From positions 1 through 46,603 of the forward strand of contig JADLFV010000091.1 of assembly GCA_020849625.1 (NCBI GenBank): a stretch of DNA of 46,603 nt. Direction: 5' to 3'. The notes under the pieces were generated by a model. That model did not search any database. It had not been told where the DNA came from and worked only from the letters and a program-made list of their open reading frames with translations. This document shows positions 1 through 6,889 of this stretch, one piece after another; position 1 is the stretch's first letter; every line of letters begins with the position of its first letter. Both the position numbers and the translations under genes were made by a program. The stretch is from Phycisphaeraceae bacterium (GTDB lineage: Bacteria > Planctomycetota > Phycisphaerae > Phycisphaerales > Phycisphaeraceae).

Positions 1-2
1 GG

Positions 3-188
3 GCGGAGGCTGACAGGCGCGTCGCCTACCGGCTCTATGGGGCCTCGGCGAAACTGGCCTTCCCCCCGGAAGTGATGTGCTGCGCCAGCGGTGCGTCACG
101 AGGTGGTGTCGCCTTGCTGCGCGCGTGGCGGATCTGGGCCGATCGGATCCGTCATGCGCCAGCGAGGCGATTTTTGATTGAGGATTGA
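3..188 (+). CDS. C-terminal fragment, AP2-domain / HNH-like protein (cut by window edge)
   Basis: An open frame runs in from the left edge and stops at a TGA at 186-188. The visible 61 residues include EADRRVAYRLYG followed by AKLAFPPE, which resembles the end of an AP2 DNA-binding domain (pattern EAAxAYDxAAxxxxGxxAxLNFP), as found in many HNH homing-type endonucleases and phage proteins. The remaining C-terminus is basic and shows no domain. The last residues (FLIED) and the stop codon are encoded by the heptad repeat that begins at 171, so this frame ends inside repetitive DNA. The start and most of the protein lie outside the window. The AP2 assignment rests on one short match, so a chance open frame cannot be excluded. 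Confidence 0.4.
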   Translation, partial: AEADRRVAYRLYGASAKLAFPPEVMCCASGASRGGVALLRAWRIWADRIRHAPARRFLIED

Positions 189-258
189 GGATTTTTGATT
201 GGGTGGATATTCAGGGATTTCAATATCAAAAATCCTCAATCCAAAATCAAAAACCCCA
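171..258. repeat. Inverted pair of heptad repeats
   Basis: The left arm reads in steps of seven (TTTTTGA, TTGAGGA, TTGAGGA, TTTTTGA, TTGGGTG at 171-205). The right arm (224-258: TATCAAA, AATCCTC, AATCCAA, AATCAAA, AACCCCA) is close to its reverse complement, leaving a loop of about 18 nt. It lies between the convergent ends of the AP2 fragment and the deaminase gene, so it could act as a bidirectional terminator. The stop codon of the upstream frame lies in the second to third heptads. Confidence 0.85.
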
Positions 259-356
259 ACCGTGTGATTTCTCATCGCCACGGCCGGTAAACTGGCCTCA
301 GCCGGGATTGTTCAATGGTCACGCAAGTTTGTCTGTCATCCGCACCCCATGCCGGC

Positions 357-812
357 TCACGCATTGGTGAGGGCGGCGGTGGGGATCGACACCACTTCCA
401 CGCCGAGAGCGGCGGACATCTGTTGACAGGCCTGCGACTCGGATTCGCTGATGCAGGCGGACTGTCGGTCGCCGTAAACGATGCGGGTGACGCCGACCTG
501 GAGCAGGCGGCGGAAGCAGGCGGCGCAGGGCGGGCCGGTGACGTAAGCGGTGGCCCCGCGCAGATCGCAGCGAGCGAAGGCGACCGCGTTGTCTTCGGCA
601 TGGATGAACCAGTTGTACTTTTCCGGGCGCGTCAGCGGCACGATCTCGTGCGGCACGCCGGCCACGGGGCCGTTGTATCCGGCACTGATCACCCGATGAT
701 CCGCATCGACCAGCACGCAGCCGTGCTTGGTATGCTGGTCCGGCGAGCGCCTGCTGACCTGCTCGGCGATCGCCATGAAATACTCATCCCACGATGGTCT
801 GTCTGTGCTCAT
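357..812 (-). CDS. dCMP/cytidine deaminase family protein
   Basis: A 151-residue zinc-dependent deaminase, most like ComEB-type deoxycytidylate deaminases that convert dCMP to dUMP in the cytoplasm. The two zinc motifs are visible: HAEDNA at about 71-76 (His ligand plus catalytic Glu) and PPCAAC at 94-99 (two Cys ligands). The N-terminal SWDEYFMAIAEQVSRRS and GYNGPVAGVPH segments also match the family. Length is typical. It is transcribed leftwards, divergently from the DUF1801 gene; the 153-bp gap holds no repeat. Substrate (dCMP versus another cytosine or guanine base) cannot be decided from sequence alone. No Shine-Dalgarno or TANNNT hexamer is evident before this ATG. Confidence 0.85.
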   Translation of the reverse strand: MSTDRPSWDEYFMAIAEQVSRRSPDQHTKHGCVLVDADHRVISAGYNGPVAGVPHEIVPLTRPEKYNWFIHAEDNAVAFARCDLRGATAYVTGPPCAACFRRLLQVGVTRIVYGDRQSACISESESQACQQMSAALGVEVVSIPTAALTNA

Positions 813-965
813 GTTTCAGCCGATGCAAGCGTCAGGTTCAAAAGTAACATCTCACCGCCGCGCCATTCTAAACAAAATTCAGGCGACCGGCGTGTGGTTT
901 GATTTATCCCCGCCAGCCGGCCTAACCTTCGTGATCGCGGTATCCATCGTATTGGAGTGAGCGCC

Positions 966-1469
966 ATGGCAAAGAAGGCATCGAGCAAGTCGTTGAAGGT
1001 TACGAACAAAGGCCACAGGAAGTCGGCCGGGAAGCCCACTGTCAAACGGGGCGTCTCCAAACCGAAGTTGCTTTCGGGTGGTAATCCGCAGATCGCCAAG
1101 GCCGACGGTGATGGGCCGGTGCAGGCATACATTGATGCGATGCCGGGCTGGAAGCGCCAGGTGGGGCGGCAGCTTGATGCGCTGATCGATCGCTGCGTGC
1201 CGAATGTCCGCAAGGCGGTCCGATGGAATTCGCCCTTTTATGGCACGCAGGAGAACGGCTGGTTTCTGGGCGTGCACTGCATCACGAAATATGTCAAGGT
1301 GGCATTTTTCAATGGCGCATCGCTGCGGCCGCAGCCGCCGGTTTCTTCGAAGAACGAAGGTACGCGCTATTTCCACATTTTCGAGAACGACCCGATTGAT
1401 GAAAAAATGCTGGCGAGCTGGATCAAGCAGGCCACGAAGCTGCCGGGCTGGGAGAGCTTTAACTGCTGA
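966..1469 (+). CDS. DUF1801 (YdhG-like) domain protein
   Basis: A 167-residue protein with a lysine- and serine-rich, probably disordered N-terminus (about residues 1-45) followed by a DUF1801-type domain: VQAYIDAMPGWKRQVGRQLD, then AVRWNSPFYG, a GWFLGVHCITKYVKVAFFNGA segment and a C-terminal LASWIKQATKLPGW. Proteins of this family are small cytoplasmic proteins of unproven function. ATG 966 was chosen over the in-frame GTG at 957 because GGAG at 954-957 sits 8 nt before it. The basic N-terminal tail could bind nucleic acid, but that is inference. The gene stands alone between the divergent deaminase and the PDZ protein. Confidence 0.75.
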   Translation: MAKKASSKSLKVTNKGHRKSAGKPTVKRGVSKPKLLSGGNPQIAKADGDGPVQAYIDAMPGWKRQVGRQLDALIDRCVPNVRKAVRWNSPFYGTQENGWFLGVHCITKYVKVAFFNGASLRPQPPVSSKNEGTRYFHIFENDPIDEKMLASWIKQATKLPGWESFNC

Positions 1470-1587
1470 AGGGGCTGCGCTCGGTTGTTGGCAGGATTGA
1501 CCAGAGTCGGGCGGCGCCGTCACTGGCAATGACGTACAATCACTGCAACATCAAGGCGCCAAAGCGCAGAGGGCGCGGAGCACATCC

Positions 1588-2352
1588 ATGAGACGAAATC
1601 ACATGTCTGTCGTCGCCATTATGCTGTTGGTGATCCTGGGCCATGCGCCGGCCGGGCTGACACAGGAACAACCGTCCAGCCTGGTAGGCATCGGCGTCAA
1701 GCTGGCACAGGCCCGCCATGGGGCGCTGATCGAGGCGGTGCTGCCGGGCGGACCCGCTGAAAAGGCGGGTTTGCTGGCCGACGAGGTCATCATCGCGGTT
1801 GACGGCATATCCATCACCAGCGTGCAGCAGGCGGTCGAAAAGATCGTCGGCCCGGAGGGCAGCACGGTGGCGTTGCACGTGGTCGATGCGGAGGGCCGAA
1901 TCCGGCCTGTGCAGATCATTCGCGGTCCGATTCAACTCGGTGCCCGCGGAACAGAGGACTTTGCCGGCCTGTTCGTTTCGCAGCAGGACCCGCAGATTCA
2001 GATCGTCATCACCCACCTGGAAATGAATCGATTTTACCTGGGATGCGAGGCGGAACACTGGAAGGGCTTTGGTCTGCTTTATCTCAACAGCCATTCCAAC
2101 ACCTATCACATGAAGGGCATTTTTCAGATCGGCGTCAACCAGGATGTGCCTGAACAGCTGCAGGAAGTCGTGGGCTATTTCAGGATCGACTGCATCTCCA
2201 GCGGCATGCTGCAACTGAAGCGGGCCTGGAACCTGGCCGGTGAGCCAGGCGATGCGACGAACAGCGTGATGTTCATCCGAAGCAAGGCGGATCAGGATGA
2301 CCAGTCGAGTGCAGAGCAGCGACAGGAGCAGGTGGAACCCAATGCGCCCTAG
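1588..2352 (+). CDS. Secreted PDZ-domain protein
   Basis: A 254-residue protein with an N-terminal signal sequence (VVAIMLLVILGHAPAGLTQ, cleavage near residue 25) and one PDZ domain at about 30-115. The PDZ core reads ALIEAVLPGGPAEKAGLLAD, then EVIIAVDGISITSVQQAVEKI and GPEGSTVALHVV, the usual carboxylate-binding and ligand-groove pattern. No serine-protease domain is attached, unlike DegP/HtrA. The remaining roughly 130 residues are unassigned and end in a Gln/Glu-rich tail. It probably acts in the periplasm as a binding or scaffold module. A TACAAT hexamer at 1535-1540 could serve as a -10 box, giving a leader of about 40 nt. Confidence 0.7.
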   Translation: MRRNHMSVVAIMLLVILGHAPAGLTQEQPSSLVGIGVKLAQARHGALIEAVLPGGPAEKAGLLADEVIIAVDGISITSVQQAVEKIVGPEGSTVALHVVDAEGRIRPVQIIRGPIQLGARGTEDFAGLFVSQQDPQIQIVITHLEMNRFYLGCEAEHWKGFGLLYLNSHSNTYHMKGIFQIGVNQDVPEQLQEVVGYFRIDCISSGMLQLKRAWNLAGEPGDATNSVMFIRSKADQDDQSSAEQRQEQVEPNAP

Positions 2353-2399
2353 GTGTTTTTTATCACACTGTGCACATTCAGATGCGGGCAGGGCATCAC

Positions 2400-2642
2400 A
2401 TGAATCTGACCAACGACAGTTACACCATTCTGATCCGCGGCAAGACCTGGACCGAGCGCTATCGCCGGGACAAGCGCGGCTGGCTGAAGATCAGCGCCCG
2501 GGGGCGGAAGTTCCGCTTGACGGCCGAGCAGGTGCTCAATCACCTGCTCCCCGCGCTGGCGGGTCTGAAGGCGAATCTGACCGTTGAGGTCAAGCACTGC
2601 GAGAGGCGATCCTTTCAGGCAATGGCGGATCGGCGGGGATAG
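2400..2642 (+). CDS. Small hypothetical protein
   Basis: An 80-residue basic protein (MNLTNDSYTILIRGKTWTER...) that I do not recognise. It has no signal peptide or membrane segment. The composition is rich in Arg/Lys with regular alternation, compatible with a small folded cytoplasmic protein. The start was put at ATG 2400 because AGGG at 2390-2393 lies 6 nt upstream; an upstream GTG (2370) and ATG (2382) would add 10 or 6 residues. It follows the PDZ gene by 47 bp and may share its transcript. Confidence 0.5.
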   Translation: MNLTNDSYTILIRGKTWTERYRRDKRGWLKISARGRKFRLTAEQVLNHLLPALAGLKANLTVEVKHCERRSFQAMADRRG

Positions 2643-2913
2643 GTGGGGCGGGGGAGGCTGTTGCTGAGGGCACAATTTGGCGAACATAGGAATATGGTCG
2701 TGGCATCCGTCGAGTCGATGTGTCTGAGGACTGGCAGATTGTTCCAGCGTTCGTTAAGGATCGAGACACAGTGGGGAACAGTTGCAGAAGTGTGAAAAAG
2801 ATGGCCGTGAATCCAGGACCGATGAGGCTGGTTACCTGCATTGTTTTTGGGCATCCGACGCACACAGCGCGCCTTTTGGGCAGCCTGTTCATGTTTTTGC
2901 TCCGTTTTTGGCA

Positions 2914-2930
2914 TTGGCACACGATTTGCC
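2914..2930 (+). promoter_or_regulatory. Sigma-54 (RpoN)-type -24/-12 promoter
   Basis: TTGGCAC at 2914-2920 and TTGC at 2926-2929 match the RpoN consensus (YTGGCAC-N5-TTGC). The GG (2916-2917) and GC (2928-2929) doublets are exactly 12 bp apart, as the family requires. Transcription would start near 2941, giving a leader of about 155 nt before the outer-membrane protein gene at 3097. The match is by eye. No enhancer-binding site was identified, although the upstream gap of roughly 270 bp leaves room for one. Confidence 0.6.
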
Positions 2931-2940
2931 TAACGTATGT

Positions 2941-3096
2941 CGCACTTCCGCTCATGGGGCGGAGGTGGCTCGTGTGAACAGAGGGTTAGCAGTGTAAACT
3001 AGCCCTTAAATAAGATCGGCTCATGGGGGCTTCCTGCCAAGGGTAGCAGGACCTCGCATTGGTCAATGTCTCTTTTTAGATCAGGAGATCCACAGA
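2941..3096 (+). other. 5' leader of the outer-membrane protein gene
   Basis: This is the likely untranslated leader if the RpoN promoter is used. It contains a small hairpin (TCCTGC at 3032-3037 pairing with GCAGGA at 3046-3051) and a Shine-Dalgarno AGGAG at 3083-3087, nine bases before the ATG. The rest of the gap from 2643 to 2913 shows no gene, repeat or recognisable RNA to me. Confidence 0.35.
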
Positions 3097-3933
3097 ATGG
3101 GTAGCAACATCAGGTTTCTCAGCACCACGGCTATGTGGGCCTTGGCTCTGTCGGTGATGGTCACCGGCTCCGCCCTGGCGCAGGATGACATGGCCGCGGC
3201 TGCGCCCGAAGACCGCGTCAGCGGTGAAATCACCCTCGACTACAACACCCACTTCATGCTTTATGGCGTGGATGTCTGGGGTGGCGGCGACAGCTTCGGC
3301 AAGAACTCCACCTTCAATCCCGCGGCCTCCGTCAACATCGCCCTCTGCGACAGCTTCAACCTCTTTGCCGGCACGTGGTGGGACGTCAATGACAACGCCC
3401 CGTCCACCCTCGGCGGCAGCATGCAGGAAGTGGACGTCTGGGTCGGCGCTGATGTCACCATCCAGAAGTTCACACTCAGCGTCACCGGCCAGCAGTGGAT
3501 GTTCGCCGGCACCGTGGACACCATCCTCGACTTCGGTCTGGGCTACGACGACTCGGAACTGTGGGGCGACAGCGGCTTTGCCCTGAATCCTTCCTTCCTG
3601 GCTCACTATGACAACGACGTGGACGGCTGGGTGTATGTCTTCGGCATCGAGCCGGGCACCACGCTCAACGCCAGCGGCAGTTGGCCGGTCGATCTGTCGA
3701 TCCCGGTGACCATCGGCTTTGGCGATGACAACTACTATGCGGACTCCGGCTTTGCTTATGCCAGCATCGGTGCTCAGTTCTCGGTGCCGCTGACCTCCCT
3801 CATCGACGAGTCCTACGGCGCCTGGTCGCTCAACTTCGGCGTGACCTACTATCACACCGACGACGATGCGATCCCCGGCAATCCGGATGACGACTTCTTC
3901 ACCGGCAACATCGGCGTGGCCCTGGCTTTCTGA
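3097..3933 (+). CDS. Predicted outer-membrane beta-barrel protein
   Basis: A 278-residue protein with a clear Sec signal peptide (cleavage after GSALA, about residue 28). The mature part consists of alternating hydrophobic/polar strands rich in Gly, Asp, Tyr and Trp, and ends in NIGVALAF; the terminal Phe is the signature recognised by the BAM machinery. The size suggests a barrel of roughly 10-12 strands, similar to small porin-like proteins annotated as TorF-type, but I cannot name the family with confidence. Asp-rich loops (HTDDDAIPGNPDDD) may bind cations. The gene is monocistronic: RpoN-type promoter upstream, strong terminator downstream. Control by sigma-54 would tie its expression to a specific environmental signal. 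Confidence 0.7.
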   Translation: MGSNIRFLSTTAMWALALSVMVTGSALAQDDMAAAAPEDRVSGEITLDYNTHFMLYGVDVWGGGDSFGKNSTFNPAASVNIALCDSFNLFAGTWWDVNDNAPSTLGGSMQEVDVWVGADVTIQKFTLSVTGQQWMFAGTVDTILDFGLGYDDSELWGDSGFALNPSFLAHYDNDVDGWVYVFGIEPGTTLNASGSWPVDLSIPVTIGFGDDNYYADSGFAYASIGAQFSVPLTSLIDESYGAWSLNFGVTYYHTDDDAIPGNPDDDFFTGNIGVALAF

Positions 3934-3988
3934 GCCCCGCAAGCAGTTCATCAGAATATGAACCCCGGAGAGGGTAGAAAGAAAACGA

Positions 3989-4034
3989 GCGACGCGACTT
4001 TGACGCGAGGGATGCGTCAAGTCGCGTCGCTTTT
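3989..4034 (+). terminator. Strong intrinsic terminator after the OMP gene
   Basis: A stem of about 17 bp is formed by 3989-4006 (GCGACGCGACTTTGACGC) and 4014-4030 (GCGTCAAGTCGCGTCGC) with one bulged T. The 7-nt loop is followed by TTTTATTA. A decayed second copy of the right arm (AAGTCGCGTCGCTT) lies at about 4088-4101. Confidence 0.85.
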
Positions 4035-4113
4035 ATTATCGGTGTAACCTGCGGCCGCGGGCGCAACGCAAAAGAAAACGCCGCGACAAGTCGCGTCGCT
4101 TCGTGATTCAAAA

Positions 4114-4148
4114 CTCAAGCCTCACCCCTCAAGCCTCACCCCTTTCTC
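4114..4148. repeat. Heptad repeat array at the sat 3' end
   Basis: Steps of seven: CTCAAGC, CTCACCC, CTCAAGC, CTCACCC at 4114-4141, then CTTTCTC. The stop codon of the minus-strand sat gene (4147-4149) lies in the last unit. No inverted partner is seen. Confidence 0.7.
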
Positions 4149-5391
4149 ACCCCTGTTTCATCGCGGCGGCCAGGATGTGGCTGGTGCTCGGACGCATGAT
4201 GCGGGGATCGACGTCTTCGCCTTGCTGCAGCGTGGCCCGCACCTGTTTGCCGCTGATGAATACCGGCTTTTCATCCTTATGATTTTCCATCAGGTCAACG
4301 CGGCCGATCGACTCGTAGTACGCCGCGAAGCCCACCCTCACCGGCTTGATCTTCAGCTCAGCGCCGCCAAGCTGGTCGAAGATTTCCTGGGCGTCGAAAT
4401 CGCCCCAGATGGCGGTGCCGTCGTGGTAGGGGGCGTCGGCGTGCTTGCGACCGATGATCAGGTGGGTGTAGCCCATGTTCTGGCGATAGATCGCGTGCAT
4501 GATCGCTTCGCTGGGGCCGCCGTAGAACATCTTGATGTCCAGGCCCAGCAGCAGGACGCGATCCTTGATCGAGCCGCCGACTTTGGCCCAGAGTTTCGCA
4601 TTCTTATCGCCTTCGCCGAACTCGCCCGACTCGATGAGTTTTTCGTAGGTCTGCATGCGGATTTCGGCACTGACGTCGTCGCCTTTGGTTTCGCCGACCA
4701 GCGGATTGAGCACCGCGCCGGCGTTCTTGCCCTGGCCCAGCAGCACTTCCAGGCCGTAGAGCAGGGCGTATTCGTGCGCCCGGTGCAGCGGGTTGCGCGT
4801 CTGGAAAGCGACGGCCGCATCCCAGCCCTTGCTCTCCAGCAGCTTGCGCACTTCAGCCGGCTTGAGCACGTACTTGCCGAAGTGCGGGTTCTTCGGCTGC
4901 GGCAGCACGGTCAGCTTGCCGCCGACCAGATGCGACTTGTCCGCATCGTTCTTGAGCACCATGTCAGCCCCGGGGTGATCGGTGCGCTCGGTCAGATAGA
5001 CGCTCTTGAGATAGCGCGGCTTGTCCCAGGCAAAGACCGACTCCACTTCCAGCAGCGCCACCGGTTCGCCGGCCGGGTTGGTCAGGGCGACCTTCTGTCC
5101 CGCCGCCAGTTTGCCCGCCAGATCAGCGGTGACCGGGAACGCCAGCGGAATCGCCCACGCCAGGGTTTTGCCGTTGCGGCTGATGGTGTGCGTATCGAGC
5201 ACGTGCTCGTATTCCCGCTGGTTCATCGGCCCCTCCAGCGGGCTGAGCGTGCCGTCGGCGATGCGATAGACGGTGGAAAGGTCGGCCGCACTCACCGGCA
5301 CCCCCGGAAGGGTTTGAAGTTGCTGCTTGAGCTGTTCGGGATCGGATGCGAAGCGGTTGACGAGCGTGCCGCCATGAGGTTCGATGAGCAT
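4147..5391 (-). CDS. sat: Sulfate adenylyltransferase (ATP sulfurylase)
   Basis: A 414-residue monofunctional ATP sulfurylase, which activates sulfate with ATP to adenosine 5'-phosphosulfate in the cytoplasm. The N-terminal PUA-like part carries IPLAFPVT. The nucleotide-binding motif [10 protein letters not shown] is at 197-206, [15 protein letters not shown] at about 291-305 and ISGKQVR at 379-385. The motif usually written GRDHAG is GRKHAD here (314-319), followed by [11 protein letters not shown]. No APS kinase domain is fused. There are no other cys or dissimilatory sulfur genes in the window, so the direction of flux is unknown. Shine-Dalgarno AGAGG precedes the ATG. The gene is divergent from the thioredoxin fusion gene and converges on the terminator of the OMP gene. 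Confidence 0.95.
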   Translation of the reverse strand: MLIEPHGGTLVNRFASDPEQLKQQLQTLPGVPVSAADLSTVYRIADGTLSPLEGPMNQREYEHVLDTHTISRNGKTLAWAIPLAFPVTADLAGKLAAGQKVALTNPAGEPVALLEVESVFAWDKPRYLKSVYLTERTDHPGADMVLKNDADKSHLVGGKLTVLPQPKNPHFGKYVLKPAEVRKLLESKGWDAAVAFQTRNPLHRAHEYALLYGLEVLLGQGKNAGAVLNPLVGETKGDDVSAEIRMQTYEKLIESGEFGEGDKNAKLWAKVGGSIKDRVLLLGLDIKMFYGGPSEAIMHAIYRQNMGYTHLIIGRKHADAPYHDGTAIWGDFDAQEIFDQLGGAELKIKPVRVGFAAYYESIGRVDLMENHKDEKPVFISGKQVRATLQQGEDVDPRIMRPSTSHILAAAMKQG

Positions 5392-5548
5392 GTTGACAGG
5401 CCTCTTTTAGGGAAAACGTGAAATAAAAAGCGTGGGGCGGCGATCTTAGTGGGCGGGGCGGCGGGCTGCAAACGCGCCCGTGGTCAATAGACTGGCTACG
5501 ATGGCGGGCTGGTTGACATGGACAGCACCCAGTTTTCAGGAGTTCGTC

Positions 5549-6769
5549 ATGTTGAAATGGATCTCTCTACCGATGCTGGCGATCGCATGCCTGAGCGTGA
5601 CGACAGCCCGGGGCCAGGAGCAGGCCGCACAGCCATCGGACCTGATCCAGCAGGTGCGCCAGGCTTACGCCGACACGCAGCAGTATCAGGCCACCGTGCA
5701 GTTCACCCTCACGCAGAAGCAGCCGCGCGTCACCAGCACGCAGCAGTTCGACATCTACGTGGTCTTCGATCGCAGCGGTCAAAGCCTGGTGCTGGACAAG
5801 CCGGACATGCGCGTGGTGATTGAGGGCGGCCGCCTGAAGATGCGCAGTGATCAGCTTCCCAGCCGCTACTTGGACGCCGAGGTGCCCGATCCCATCACGC
5901 TGGCGTCCATCGCCCAGGCCCTGCCGCCTGCACTCGATCCGCCCATGGTGGATGTGATTCTGCTGGTCGGCGATGATCCGGCCGGCATGCTCGATACGCT
6001 GCGCGCAGGCGAAACGCCGGACACGTTGATCGTGGACCTGCCGATGGGCGTGATGACACTGCACGTCGATGCCAAGACGCATCTGATTCAAAAGGCCGTA
6101 GTGGACATCAACATGCAAGGCCAGGGCGCGGCCGGCGAATCGGTCACGCTCAGCTATGACTACACGATCGAAAAACACAACCAGCCTCTCGATCCGCAGG
6201 CCCTGGCGTTCGAAGCAGGCAGTGACCAGGCCTATGCCACCTTGCAGGAGATGACGCAGGCCGGTGGCGGTGGCACCGGCAGCGGCGGCGGCGGCGCTGC
6301 GGCGGGGGCGGAGAATGCACTGGAAGGCCAGGATGCACCGCTCATCGAAACCGTCACCTCGACGGGTCAGCCCTACAAACTCGCGGATGAAGCAGCCAAG
6401 GTGGTGGTGCTGGACTTCTGGGCTACCTGGTGCGGCCCCTGTCGCGCCGCGCTGCCGCATATCCAGGCGGTCAGCGACTGGGCCAGGGACAACGATAAAT
6501 CCGTTGCGGTTTACACCGTGAACGTCGGCGAAACACCCGCGGACGCCAACGCATTCTGGAAAGAGCAGGGCTTCACCATGCCCATCCTCATGGACCAGGA
6601 CAACGCGATCTCCATCGCCTACGGCGTCCAGGGCATCCCGCAGACCGTCGTCATCGCTGACGGCAAAGTCCTGCACGTGCACGTGGGTTTCGATCCTAAT
6701 GCGGAGGCGACTTTGGAGGCCGAGATTGACGCAGCGCTGGCCGAAGCGGAAGCTGCCGCGTCACCGTAA
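5549..6769 (+). CDS. Secreted thioredoxin-fold protein with N-terminal lipoprotein-carrier-like domain
   Basis: A 406-residue exported protein. The signal peptide is MLKWISLPMLAIACLSVTTARG. Residues about 30-225 resemble the DUF2092/LolA-type fold (SDLIQQVRQAYADTQQYQAT..., VDLPMGVMTLHVDAKTHLIQKAVV). A glycine-rich linker follows (about 235-255), then a TlpA/AhpC-type thioredoxin domain with VVVLDFWATWCGPCRAALPH; the redox pair is C295 and C298. The cis-Pro loop reads VQGIPQTVVI. It likely works in the periplasm as a thiol-disulfide reductase coupled to a hydrophobic-ligand domain. ATG 5549 was chosen because AGGAG ends 6 nt before it; an in-frame upstream ATG at 5480 would spoil the signal peptide. 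Confidence 0.85.
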   Translation: MLKWISLPMLAIACLSVTTARGQEQAAQPSDLIQQVRQAYADTQQYQATVQFTLTQKQPRVTSTQQFDIYVVFDRSGQSLVLDKPDMRVVIEGGRLKMRSDQLPSRYLDAEVPDPITLASIAQALPPALDPPMVDVILLVGDDPAGMLDTLRAGETPDTLIVDLPMGVMTLHVDAKTHLIQKAVVDINMQGQGAAGESVTLSYDYTIEKHNQPLDPQALAFEAGSDQAYATLQEMTQAGGGGTGSGGGGAAAGAENALEGQDAPLIETVTSTGQPYKLADEAAKVVVLDFWATWCGPCRAALPHIQAVSDWARDNDKSVAVYTVNVGETPADANAFWKEQGFTMPILMDQDNAISIAYGVQGIPQTVVIADGKVLHVHVGFDPNAEATLEAEIDAALAEAEAAASP

Positions 6770-6889
6770 ACCTGCTTTGTATGTGGGACGTAGTGCCGCA
6801 TGTGAATGCGGCGCCCTCGATGATCTCACGCAATACACGGTAACGTGTTCATGTGTAGCAACAGGATGGCACCGTATTAACATGTGGTG

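Noticed and set aside
4177..5421. 414-codon open frame antisense to sat
   Set aside because: High-GC shadow frame; the sat protein on the other strand has all the family motifs.
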